In this document: positions 11,786-23,373 of the stretch, one piece after another
Layout of the letters: every line of letters starts with the position of its first letter
How positions within the stretch are numbered: the stretch's first letter is position 1
Origin: Sipunculus nudus
Taxonomy: Eukaryota > Annelida > Sipuncula > Golfingiida > Sipunculidae
Direction of reading: 5' to 3'
DNA length: 64,000 nt
NCBI GenBank assembly: GCA_026874595.1
Contig: CM049313.1
Span: forward strand, 70,114,659 to 70,178,658
Position numbers and translations under genes: made by a program
Notes under the pieces: model-generated
Seen by the model: the letters and a program-made list of their open reading frames with translations, nothing else
The model's database searches: none
Told to the model about the DNA's origin: nothing

Positions 11786-12850
11786 CTTTTATAGTGATAT
11801 CCAGTGTGAGTTGTTGCTTCAGGTGGATCATTGTAAAACAGCCACTAATAACAAAACATGTTTATGGTCATGCTAAAGGGGTTTAATTTACACTTTTTCA
11901 CTGCAAAAGGTTCAGTTTTGATGCTGTTCACTACTTTTTGTCTCTAATAGGCTTTAAATATTATGAGCTCAGCTAACTGAAAATAATCTGAGTTGTACAT
12001 TTAGGATGATCCTTTGTCTGTCATCTGTCTGGCCGAATGACCAAGTGGCCATCTGTCAACGTTGAACAAATCAATCAAGTTCAAGGCCTGATATTGTGCA
12101 TACAGTTAGTCAGGAACATAAACTGTTTCCATACCTGTCATTGGCAGGGCATGACTTTGAACAATAAGAACAAGAAGCTATAATTAAGTGTATGCAATAT
12201 AAATTTAAAATCTAATAATTTGTAACTTCTGTAATTATGCAAATTTCTAGAAGCTATTTTCAAATCATGAATATAGCAACTTATTGATTATTCTTCTTTT
12301 ATAGTCAGGACTGTTGAAGGGATGTTTCATTTTTACTCACAATGTATTATGATATACCCACAGTCTGTCCATTTGTCTGTCTTCCCAGGGCTTTGATGGA
12401 TTTTAACAAAACTCACTGTAACTACTTATCAATAGATTGTGGTGAGTTAAATTATAGACAAAATCCATACATATTTAATAAGGTCAAAGTTCACGAGGCT
12501 ACTGTGTGGTTTGGTAGTGAATATGATGAATTTTGATGAAACTCAACAGAAATGTTAACCAATATAATATCTTGCCATAGTTTGATTCCTGGCAAAATCA
12601 AAGCATATTTAATGAAGTCTGAGGTTACCAGACTTTTGTAGCACTGAGAGGACTTATAAAAATCTGATGTATATTCATAAAACTCATAAATATTAATGAA
12701 TACAGTTTCCAACCTGAATTTATTTCTGGGCAAAATTCACACATATTTAATGAGGTTAGAGGTTACAAGACATAAGAAAAAAGGCATATTATGCTTGTTT
12801 GCTGTGCACTTGTTGAAGCAATTCTTCTCAGAATTCACATTTTTTTCCAG
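11786..12850. other. Intron sequence of the TIR gene
   Basis: It contains a degenerate AGCTCAG head at about 11964-12070. Otherwise it is AT-rich with weak internal similarity ('tgatgaaactca', aatttaatgaggtca) that also appears around 18780-19320. No exon is recognised until 12851. Confidence 0.5.
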
Positions 12851-12996
12851 AAACCTAAGTGGGGCTGGTGCTAGAATTGGGTCAGGAAAGGTCATGACCC
12901 CAGGCATGGCTGACCCAGGAGGAGGGACACACTGGGACAGACGAGCTCATCAACCGCCAGACTCTTCATCATTGGGGATGCATCATCCTCTCGCAG
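12851..12996 (+). CDS. TIR/RHIM adaptor gene, penultimate exon
   Basis: A 146-bp exon with a clear polypyrimidine tract and acceptor (cacattttttccag|AAACC) and a donor CTCGCAG|GTATTT. It enters in phase 2, matching the 8623 donor, and leaves in phase 1, matching the 15257 acceptor. All 48 whole codons are open and the stretch is GC-richer than its flanks. It encodes a Gly/Pro/Ser/His-rich, probably disordered segment (residues 531-578 of the joined protein). Residues 537-545, ARIGSGKVM, share the IG....M spacing of a RHIM core but lack the usual Q; I treat this as a possible degenerate echo only. It has no recognised domain; the assignment rests on phase and position. Confidence 0.7.
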
Positions 12997-13182
12997 GTAT
13001 TTTGTATGAAGTTTCAACATTTTGATTGTGCAGTATAAAAAAATATTCTACAGGAATCACCCCTCCTTGTCATGTTTGAAAGAATCACAGGCAGTAGAAC
13101 TTTATAGAAAAAGATACAGTTTGCTTCAATTGATAGTTTTTTCCAAGGCAACTTGATTTTTTTTTCTAGCAAGATTTTAATT

Positions 13183-15077
13183 AACAAGGGACCTATGGGT
13201 CACTGTGCTCAGCTGACATTAACCTTGAAGGTAAAAATCTAAAATAATATCTAATGGAGATAAAGTGTAAGAGGAAGAGGTAATAAAGGCCATGGTTGGT
13301 TTATATGATTGGTTTGTATTGATGAGCAAGAAATTGTTGCAAAAAATATTTTGTGACCTGACCATGTGTTTCCTAATGTTGAAACTAAAGCATGTGAGCA
13401 GTTTGTGAACAAATGTTCTGTACTATTACCATGATCATTAGTTGGTTTTTCGATTAACTGTTGACATTTCAGTAGTTTACACATTTGTTCAATTGAATTT
13501 ATTTTTTTGCATAATATATATTTTTAATTATATATGTATTTTTTATGAAATGTATACAGCTGAAATATAGCTAATTAACAACATTAAACAGGGCAAACAA
13601 AGCCTGATCTCAAATTCTGCTGAGGCAGGAAAATAATGAACAAATGTTTGTATTAAATCCTGATTGTTTTATCACATCAATTATTTTCTAATTTAAGTTT
13701 ATATTTCTATACATTTCCAATTTAACATATATATTTAAATATAAAAGTTGATTCATAATTCTCAATTGCATCATCATAAATCTCAATCTTGTCAGATAAC
13801 ACCAAATCATGCATACAAATGTTTATTTATTTTTCAGCACAAAAATATATCTTTTAAATCTGCAAAACAATAAATATCTAAAAATAATACTTGATTTAGA
13901 TTTCAAAATTTTTAATTGTGTCTTTATTTATCCATAATGTGCTTCATATTTTATAATAATTTAAGCATACTGATGGGTTCATTTATATTTGTTAAAATCA
14001 TTTAAAAGAAAATTGATTTCTTTAAAAATGCTACATTACACAATATTGCATCTTCTGGATTACACCTTGAATTATTTTTTTTCAAGGAAAGTTTTTGCAT
14101 ATTGGAGTGGAAACAGCATTACAATTAAGGAGATACAGTGAAAACAATAACAATTACTGCATAACACTTGGTGGGTTGGGTTTGTGGGGGGGGGGGGGAT
14201 GATTGGGGTGGTGATATGAGAATAACTGTACACCTGTCACAGCAGGGGATCTCCCCCAGTGACTGTAACAAATCAGAAACCCTGGCATAGCTGACTTCCA
14301 GTGACCTGGAGTGGGACCCTGCATCTGTAATCAAAGCAAGTGACTACAGAAAAAAAAAATCAATAACTAGCTTAATTTTCAAGCTTTTATTTTCAAATTT
14401 CAGATTTAGACAAACTAAATATTTATGTTTACATGCTGTGAAAATTAAATCAATGGTGCTTACAGGAAAAAAACGTGCCATGGTCAAAGTTGGGCAAAAT
14501 TTAAGGTACTGATTTTTTTTTATGCTAATAACTTAATAAAATTTACAAAATTCAGATCTAATTTTGGGTAAACAATTGAATCTTAATTATACATAGTTAT
14601 ATACTTGAGAAAATAGACTCTAGTTTCAAAATTTTTCATTTTAAGTGAGTTATTATTTTTCCTGATTTTTTACAGAGTCCATTATGTTTGGGCCCATAAC
14701 TTAAAGAATTTATACTTTACAGACTTAATTTCTGGCATATACATAGGAACTATATAGAGGAATATTTATGGTAAATATGAGGAAAAACAGATGAGTGGTT
14801 TTGATATTAGGCAGTCCTGAAGTGTGAAAATAGGATTTTAATAAAAAATTGGGGTTTTTCTTTAATTTCTCAAAGGAACGAAGTCGCAAAGACCCAGTTT
14901 TCGGCTTGGTAGGAGATCTTGGGGACATCTAACATAATGCTGAATTTTGGATTCCTAGGTCTTACTGTTTCAAAACGTGCCACATCTACGGACGGACGGA
15001 CGGACAGACAGACGGACGGACGACGGACAATGGACCACGACTATAGCTCAGATGACTTATAGTCAGCTGAGCTAAAA
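13183..15077 (-). mobile_element. Full-length AGCTCAG-type element inserted in an intron
   Basis: Read on the minus strand it starts at 15077 with tttttagctcagctgactat, passes a (CCGT)n run near 14990-15020 and the shared body. It ends at 13183 with the tail motif (plus strand: aacaagggacctatgggtca). It sits wholly between the last two exons of the TIR gene. Its 3' half matches 22600-23285 on +. No coding capacity is seen. Confidence 0.8.
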
Positions 15078-15256
15078 ATGCAGGCCTGAGTGACAGCACT
15101 GAAAGTGAGCGAGGTAAATTGATGATGAATTTCGGACCCAAGACTGGCAACCTAACATACAGGCAGGCTCATCTTGACTTGTACCAACTAAGTGTGTCAC
15201 AAGAAGCAGTGATGACTTAATGTATATGATTCAGTATGGTCTTGTCATCATTGCAG

Positions 15257-15459
15257 GTACAATAGATGCTGACACATTCACAAGCGAAGTAGAGAGTCAA
15301 GCTCAACAGGAGGATAAGCCTGATGCCTCTAGGATGGTGGAGAAACTACTGGGGACAACAGCTAATCCAGACAGAGGCAGAGCCGCTCATTGTGCTTGTA
15401 GTGCTAAATGTGGCCATCAGATGGCAGCAGATGACCCTGCACAAAATAAACCAGTGTGA
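15257..15459 (+). CDS. TIR/RHIM adaptor gene, terminal coding exon
   Basis: The acceptor cttgtcatcattgcag|GTACA enters in phase 1, exactly as required by the 12996 donor. The frame then runs 66 codons to TGA at 15457-15459. With the two upstream exons this gives 645 residues for the part of the protein present. The peptide is acidic and polar, then carries H623-C624-x-C626-x3-C630-x-H632, a cluster that could bind a metal; no named zinc-finger class fits, so this is only a suggestion. The context (end of a TIR-RHIM protein) is known; the function of the tail is not. Confidence 0.7.
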
Positions 15460-16131
15460 TGATAATTTTGCAGTCACTCATGTAGCAACTTTGCCATGAT
15501 AATATGTTAGTCTTGGCAATAGCTGTGTCACCATTGCAACTTGTAATTGCATATGGATCTGCTGTTTTATAATTGATGTTAAACATCTGTAAACAGGCTG
15601 AGGTTTGACATTTATGAAATTTTTATTATATGAGACATATGGCAAGGAAAATTATCCACACCTTTTATCTTTCATTTGTGGCTAAATAACTTAGTGTCAT
15701 AATACCGCCCCCCCTCCAACCCTCATACCTACCGATTATCCTCATACCTACTGCACATGCCCCATAGTTGGCTAGAGCTTGGCCAACCATTTATTCCAGG
15801 GAGTCTGTTCATGGCTTTTTACCTATTTGAACAAAAGGATCCCTGACCTTTAGTACCCTGAGATTACCATTTTCCTTTAGCTCAGCTGACTCAACATCTT
15901 CACATGCAGGCAGGTCTGTGAAAAATCTCCATGGAAACCTGAAATTGGGTCTCTGTTACCCATATTCTCTTAGCTATGGGGCTTGTAAATACCCCCAAGA
16001 ATAAATAAAAATTTGATACAAAAGCTCCAGTATCTGAACAACTAATGCAATGATCACCATTAGTCTTTTCATGTAAATTGATCATGGAGTATTTCATCAT
16101 TTCCTGAAGACTAGAATTCTAATTTTAAGCA
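15460..16131. other. Probable 3' UTR and intergenic sequence
   Basis: No gene is seen. A partial AGCTCAG-like word occurs at about 15879. Confidence 0.4.
16000..16005 (+). promoter_or_regulatory. Candidate polyadenylation signal for the TIR/RHIM gene
   Basis: AATAAA lies about 540 bp after the stop at 15459, on the gene's strand. It is the first canonical hexamer I noticed. The region is AT-rich, so chance occurrence is likely. Confidence 0.3.
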
Positions 16132-18771
16132 TTTTTAGCTCAGCTGACTATAAGTCATCTGAGCTATAGTCGTGGTCCATTGTCCGTCGTCCGTCCGTCT
16201 GTCCGTCCGTCCGTCAGTCCGTCCGTCCGTCCGTAGATGTGGCACGTTTTGAAACCGTAAGACTTAGGAATCCAAAATTTGGCATAATGTTAGCTGTCCC
16301 CAAGATCTCCTACCAAGCCGAAAACTGGGTCTTTGCGACTTTGTTCCTTTGAGAAATTAAGGAAAAACCTCAATTTTTTATTAAAAACCTATTTTCACAC
16401 TTTAGGGCTGCCTAATATCAAAACCACTCATCTGTTTTTCCTCATATTTACCATAAATATTCCTCTATATAGTTCCTATGTACATGCCTGAAATTATGTC
16501 TGTATTATATAATTTAAGAAAGTTATGGGCCAGAACATAATGCATTTTGTAAAAAATCAGGAAAGATATTTGATCACTTAACACAAAACTTGTTAAAGCT
16601 ATGGACTTTTTTTCAAGTAATTTAACTTTAATTAATCAAAATTAAATTGTATACCCAAAATTAGATCAAAATCTTTTAAATTTTTTAAAATATTAGCAAA
16701 AACAAAAAATTGGTACCTTAAATTTTGCCTAACTTTGACCATGGCACGTTTTTTTCCTGTAAGTACTGTGGATTTAATTTTCTTAGCATGTTTTTGTTAG
16801 CATTTTGTCTGTTAACACCAAAAATATGAAACCAGTTGATCAAAAACTGTAGATTTTATTCAAGTTTTCAAGCACCATGTAACATATTGTTTACATCAGG
16901 CTAGTGTTATGCAGTTTGCAAGAGCTCAGCTCCCCAGCTTAAGCTCTCAGTTCCTAAAATTTGGCATACAATTAGATGTCTCTAAAATTCCCTACCATGC
17001 CAAGAATTTGGTCACTAGGACTTAATACCTTTGAGATATTAATGAAAAACTTCATTTTTCAATTAAAAACCTGTTATTACACTTCAATACTGCCTAATAT
17101 CAAAACCACTGATCTGACTTTAATCATATATAATATACATGTTTTTCAATACATTCTCTGTGCACATGCCAGAAATGATGTCAGTATTGCGTAATTGTTT
17201 AAAGTTATGGGCCCAAACATAATGCACTTTGTAAAAAATCAAGAAATATATTTACTCCCTTAACAAGGGGCTTGCTGAAGCTAGAGATTTTTTGTCAGGG
17301 ATGTAAGATTATTTAATCAAGATTCAATTGAATACCCAAAATTAGTTCTGAATTTTTAAAATTTTATAAGTTATTAGTATAAATATAAAATTAGTACCTT
17401 AAATTTTGCCCAACTTTGACCATTTCACTTTTGTTTAATGTGAGCTCTGTTTATATAATTTTCATATCATGCACACACAAGGATTTCAGCTTTTTAGTTT
17501 AGAAAGAAATTGGCCAAAAATTGTAGCTTTTATTAATGTTTTTATGAGACCATGTCAGACCTTGGCTCTCTCCAGCCACTATTGAGTCACCTGTATGTTG
17601 ACCTTGTTGATCTTTCAGCAAATTATGCACGCTTGAGGCGAGGCAGATACCGGGGCAGCAAGGCAGCTTATGGCCAGCCACAGTTGATCCAGGTGTCCAA
17701 CCCAACTCATCAAGTAGTTTTAACCAACAACATAACAATAAATTAATCAATTTTTATTGGTTTTTAATAACAAATTAAAGAAAAATAGAAAAGGAATTTG
17801 TTAGTTTATATTAATAGGGAAATAACTTGCAGTTACTGATGATATAAGAATCTTGTATTGATGGATAGAATGTCACGTATTTCAAATAACACCATGCAGT
17901 CACCTATGGCATTTTTCAGTTCAATTTTAATAATAAAAAAGTAAATCATATTATTCATTACTAATCATTAGGGATCATATGAAGGAAATTAATGATAGAC
18001 AAAGATGCAGTTGATAATATTAATCTAGATTCCTACTGTGTCTAGTGTGTACATTGATGTGAAATTAGTCCAAAATAAATATATCACATTTATTTTTTTT
18101 TTTTAATATAAATAAAAGCCATAAAACCAGGTACTTATGATCATTATTTAAATGTGTGAATTTTGTACATTCTGGATTCTCAACACCATTGTTTGGTGAA
18201 AACTGAATAAATACCAGACATGGTGGGAATACTTTGCAATTGTATTTAAATACGAATATGAATATGTACTCCATTATAAAATTTCTTGCATAAAGAATGG
18301 GAATTCAGGAAAAAATGAAAGTATATGAATACCAGTGCAAATACTTTCCAAATGTATTCATGAATGCATTCATGAATATATTCTTTAATATTATTTTAAT
18401 AATCATTTCAGTTATATTTCATTTTAAAAATCATACGATTCTCATTATTTTTAATAAAAATTATATCTGGGACAATATTTGTAATTTTTTTAATAAATAG
18501 TTAAACTCTTATATTATATGTTCTGCTTATAAGTTATATGGCCAAGTCAAAATCTGTGTGACAATAGTACTCCATTTGTTAATAAAATAAATGAAATCAA
18601 TTCTCTTCTCTGTCTCCAAAGGTACTATCAAAATCATACATAAGCTTAACAACAACAACTCATAGTACAGCTTATACTTATTACCACACAAAACCAGCAT
18701 GTGCCTCATTTCTAAATCATATTTTTTATCATATATAACAGCTGAGCGCCGTGACCCATAGGTTCCTTGTT
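16132..18771 (+). mobile_element. Full-length AGCTCAG-type element (~2.6 kb)
   Basis: The head 'tttttagctcagctgactat' at 16132 precedes a long (CCGT)n run at ~16185-16235, a first body unit, and a second diverged unit at ~16930-17480. A 3' part closely matches the inverted copy at 46648-48000. The tail motif is at 18739-18771. The 64-83 codon open frames inside are not conserved between copies. Confidence 0.8.
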
Positions 18772-19830
18772 TCTCTATTTATGAGACCTTTAATGATGTG
18801 GTTGTCCATTAGCAGGGCACAAATCATAACCACTGGACCAAGAATGTTCTAACTTGACCATCCTGGGAGGTACATAAAAAGTCTCCTTGAAAAACTGAAA
18901 CAAAGTCTCTGCTACCCATATAGTACCCCCAGCATAATTGAAAATTTGATACCAAAGCACAGATCAAAACCATTGGACCTAGAATCTTCTCACTTGACAT
19001 CCTGAGAGTTCCTCAAACGTTCAAATTAGGTCTCTGTTACCTTTACTCTCTGAGTTACGGTGCATAATTTCAAACTCGCTACACATATTGACTATCTTGC
19101 CTGGGTTTGATTGTGGCAAAATCAACATATATGTAATGAGGTCAGATGTCAAAAGACTTTTTTGGGAACAGACCATTTGGTCGCCATGATAACTGACAAG
19201 GAACTTTAAGAAACTCATTGATATCTTTACCAATAAAAGTACCTCACCTGAATTTTATTCTCAGCCTATTCTTTGAATATTTAATAAGGTCAGAGGTTGC
19301 AAGACTTTCAACAGGTGTATTATGCACTTTTATGGTGCTCTTCTTCCCATTGATTTAATTACGGGAGAGTCATAATATTAGTATAACCAAGAGCTGCTGT
19401 GTAGTGATTAGATTCTGCCAGTTTAGACACTTTAGTTAGTGCTACAATAGAATATTTTAATAAGTGAATTCCGTAGATGCTTATAACACATATGACATTA
19501 AGTTTTATTTGTTGAAAAAACCAACATGGCCCTATTTTATAGAATATTTTTTTAAATATATATGTACATTATATATATATGGGTATATACATTGCACTTT
19601 CACTGGGCATCTGTTTGGATGAATTGATTTATTATTTCTGCTATCAGAGAGTCTTTGTATATTTCGTTGGGTCAGTAATGAAATCAGTGATATGATTGGG
19701 TTAAATTATATTTTGTATGTTCATGCATCACTAGTAAGCTAAAATCTTAGACTGAACTTAAACCAAAACTTAATAAACCATAGTCCAGATGCAACCTATT
19801 AGCAACATCTGATAAAGTTGTGAGTACAAT
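18772..19830. other. Unassigned repeat-like sequence
   Basis: Phrases such as gggcacaaatcataaccactggac and 'gtcctgggaggt' repeat loosely within 18800-19320, suggesting another decayed tandem or dispersed family. No gene is supported. Confidence 0.4.
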
Positions 19831-19837
19831 GGACAAA

Positions 19838-19957
19838 ACATGTGGTCACGCTACGTGGTCACAAACATGTGGTCACGCTACATGGTCACAAGCATGTGGT
19901 CACGCTACGTGGTCACAAACATGTGGTCACGCTACGTGGTCACAAACATGTGGTCGT
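19838..19957 (+). repeat. 27-bp minisatellite, about 4.4 copies
   Basis: ACATGTGG occurs at 19838, 19865, (GCATGTGG) 19892, 19919 and 19946, exactly 27 bp apart. Each unit holds two GTGGTCAC words. There are no unique spacers and no neighbouring cas-like genes, so this is not CRISPR. Confidence 0.95.
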
Positions 19958-20430
19958 TAACATCACATGAGTGCCAGAAAGTTTAGGGAATCCTGAAAAC
20001 ATGTTAGAAAAATGGAGTATTGTTGCATAAATGCATACAAGGCTGTGGTTGGTGTACTAGGACATACCATAAAATAAATGTGTAATAATAAAAGACGACC
20101 CATGGGACTTTCCGAAAGTGGCCTTAATTCCGTGGCAGTCTTTTAGGCAGGTCAGTTATAACAGAATGCTTACAATGTAAATGTTTTAGGTCCACCTTAG
20201 GGTGATCTTAATAGACAGGTGGTCTTATAAGGCAGGTGGTCTCTAAGACAGGTCCACTCTGTATCAAAAAGGCCATAGGATCTTTGATTTTCCTTATTGT
20301 AGTTTTAAAGACACTGTTAAGTTACTCGTGTTATATACATTTCCTTAAAAACCTCAAGAGTGCTTGATTTTGTAATATTAATTTCAAGGTCTAGATGAAC
20401 AACTCCCATGAAACACAACCCTTTTCTTTT

Positions 20431-23285
20431 TAGCTCAGCTGACTATAAGTCATCTGAGCTATAGTCGTGGTCCATTGTCCGTCGTCCGTCCGTCTGTCCG
20501 TCCGTCCGTCCGTCCGTCCGTCCGTCCGTCCGTCCGTCCGTCCGTCCGTAGATGTGGCACGTTTTGAAACCGTAAGACCTAGGAATCCAAAATTCAGCAT
20601 AAGGTTAGATGTCCCCAAGATCTCCTACCAAGCCGAAAACTGGGTCTTTGCGACTTCGTTCCTTTGAGAAATTAAGGAAAAACCTCAATTTTTTATTAAA
20701 ATCCTATTTTCACACTTCAGGACTGCCTAATATCAAAACCACTCATCTGTTTTTCCTCATATTTACCATAAATAATCCTCTATATGGTTCCTATGTACAT
20801 GCCAGAAATTGGGTCTGTATTATATAATTTAAAAAAGTTATGGGCCCAAACATAATGCATTTTGTAAATAATCAGGAAAAAAATTTGATCACTTAACACA
20901 AAACTTGTTAAAGCTAAGCACTTTTTTTCCAGTAATATAACTTTTATTAATCAAAATTAAATTGTATACCCAAAATTTGATCAAAATCTTTTAAATTTTT
21001 TGAAATATTAGCAAAAATAAAAAATTGGTACCTTAAACTTTGCCCAACTTTGACAATGGCACCTTTTTTTTCTGTAACTGCTGTGGATTTGATTTTCAAA
21101 GCATGTTTTTGTTAGCATTTCAACTGTTAACATCTAAAATTTGAAACCAGTTGATCAAAAACTGTAGATTTTATTCAAGTTTTCAAGCACCATGTCACAT
21201 ATTGTTTACATCAACCTAGTGTTATGCAGTTTGCTAGAGCTCAGCTCCCCAGCTTCAGCTCTAAGTTCCTTAAATTAGGCATACAGTAAGATGTCTCCAA
21301 AATCCCCTACCATGCCAAGAATTTGGTCACCAGAACTTAATTCCTTCGAGATATTAATGAAAAACTTCATTTTTTTCATTAAAAACCCTTTGTTGCACTT
21401 CAGGACTGCCTAGTATCAAAACCACTGATCTGACTTTGATCATATATAATATACATATTTTTCTATACATTCGCTATGCACATGCCAGAAATGATGTCAG
21501 TATTGCGTAATTGTTTTAAGTTATGTGCCCAAACAAAATTGACTTTGTAAAAAATCAGGAAAAATATTTACTCAGGTTTCATGAAAATTATTGAAGCTAG
21601 AGAATTTTTTTAAGTATATAACTTTGTTTAATTAAGATTCAATTGTATACCCAAAATTAGATCTGTATTTTGTAAATTTTATAAGTTATTAGCATAAACA
21701 TAAAATCAGTACCTGAAATTTTACCCAACTTTGACCATGGCACATTTTTTCCCTGTGAGTACTGTTGATTTAATTTTCTCAGAATGTAAACATAAGTATT
21801 TAATGTGTTTAAATCTGAAATTTGAAACTAAAAGGTTGAAAATTAGGCTAGTTATTGAATTTTATCTTGAGGGTCTATTGTAGTCACTTGCTTTGTTCCA
21901 GATGCAGGTAGGCCACTCCAGGTCACTGGAAGTCAGCTATGCCAGGGTTCCTGATTTGTTTCAGTCACTGGGGGAGATCCCCTGCTGTGACAGGTGTACA
22001 ATTGTTCTCATATCACACCCCCTCCCCCCCCCCCCATGAATATATAAATATACATTTGTATGCATGATGTGGTGTTACATGACAAGATTGAGATTTATGA
22101 TGATGCAATTTAGAATTATGAATCAACGTTTATATTCAGAAATTTATGCTATATTGGAAATGTATACAAATTAAACTTAAAATAAAAAAAAAGGATCTAA
22201 TACAAACATGTGTTCATTATTTTCGAGCCTCAGCAGAATTGGAGATCAGGCTTTGTTTGCCCTGAATGTTTATGCAAAAGTGTTGTTAATCCCATCTCCT
22301 CCCCCCCCCCCCCCCCAGCTGTCATTGATCCTTAGCACCTCATCGTCACCTGTGCACTGGGACATTAGTTAATATTGCAAATGTGTACAATGTTTTCAAT
22401 TTGAAAGATAATTGGATTAGAAAAAATTAAGATCTAATATTGAAACATATTCTTGCCCCAGGAGAATGGAACATAAAGTGATCAGCTCTTGTCTGTCCAT
22501 CATCTCTCAATTATCATTAAATATATATACTAATTATGAAATTTTTCCTTTAAGCACTGTTGAAATAACTTTCATATGCTGTATGTGTATGGATTTAAGC
22601 CATTAAAGTCTGAAATTTGAAAGCAACTTATGTATTCAGATGTGTAATATTGCAGATGAAAAACTTTAAAATATTAAAATATATTATCAGCTTTGTTTGT
22701 CTAACAGTCTGTCTGTCCTTTTTTAAATATTATGTAATTGTGAATGGACTATTTAATCCTGTAAGTATTGTTGAATTAAATGGAAATCCTATATGTATAT
22801 ACACTATGTTAATACAGAGATGTTGTAACTCCCATCATTCCAGCCCTCCCCCCCCCCCCCCCCCCAACCACCACCACCAGGTTCTTGCATCTGGGGACTG
22901 GAGACATCAGTTATATTTCAACTGTATACATTTTATAAAATAAAAATACATATATTTAATAATATATATTATGTAAAATAGATCCAATTGAGCAAATGTG
23001 TAAACTACTGAACTGTCAACAAACTATCAAAAAGCCAGCCAATGATCATGGTAATAATATACATCTTATGTTCACAAACTGCTCACATGCTTCAATTTTG
23101 ACATTAGAGAATGCATGGTTTGGTCACAAAATATTATTTGCAACAATTTCTCACTCATCAATACAAACCAATCATGTCAACCAGCCATGGCATATATTAC
23201 CTTTTCATCTTAGACTTGATCTCCATTATTATTTTAGATTTTTACCTTCAAGGCCAACTTCAGCTGAGCACAGTGACCCATATTT
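20431..23285 (+). mobile_element. AGCTCAG-type element, large copy
   Basis: It has the head at 20431, a (CCGT)n run at 20480-20548, two body units, poly-C tracts near 22020, 22300 and 22850, and a 3' section matching 13183-13490 inverted. The tail at ~23262 is broken (agctgagcacagtgaccca without the final GGTCCCTTGTT). A better tail at 26682-26714 may be its true end, with the tandem array below inside it. Confidence 0.75.
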
Positions 23286-23373
23286 ATAGCACCATGTCTT
23301 GAATGTTTACATCAAGTCATTGGTTAACAGTGTTCCAGGCTGTTACATAACACCTTCACTCCTTGCCTACTGC

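Noticed and set aside
19838-19957. CRISPR-like 27-bp repeats
   Set aside because: Perfect head-to-tail minisatellite without spacers.
20430-20827. ORFs over (CCGT)n and adjoining body (RPSVRPSVRP..., MSPRSPTKPK...)
   Set aside because: Translations of an interspersed repeat, present in every copy on either strand with shifting frames.
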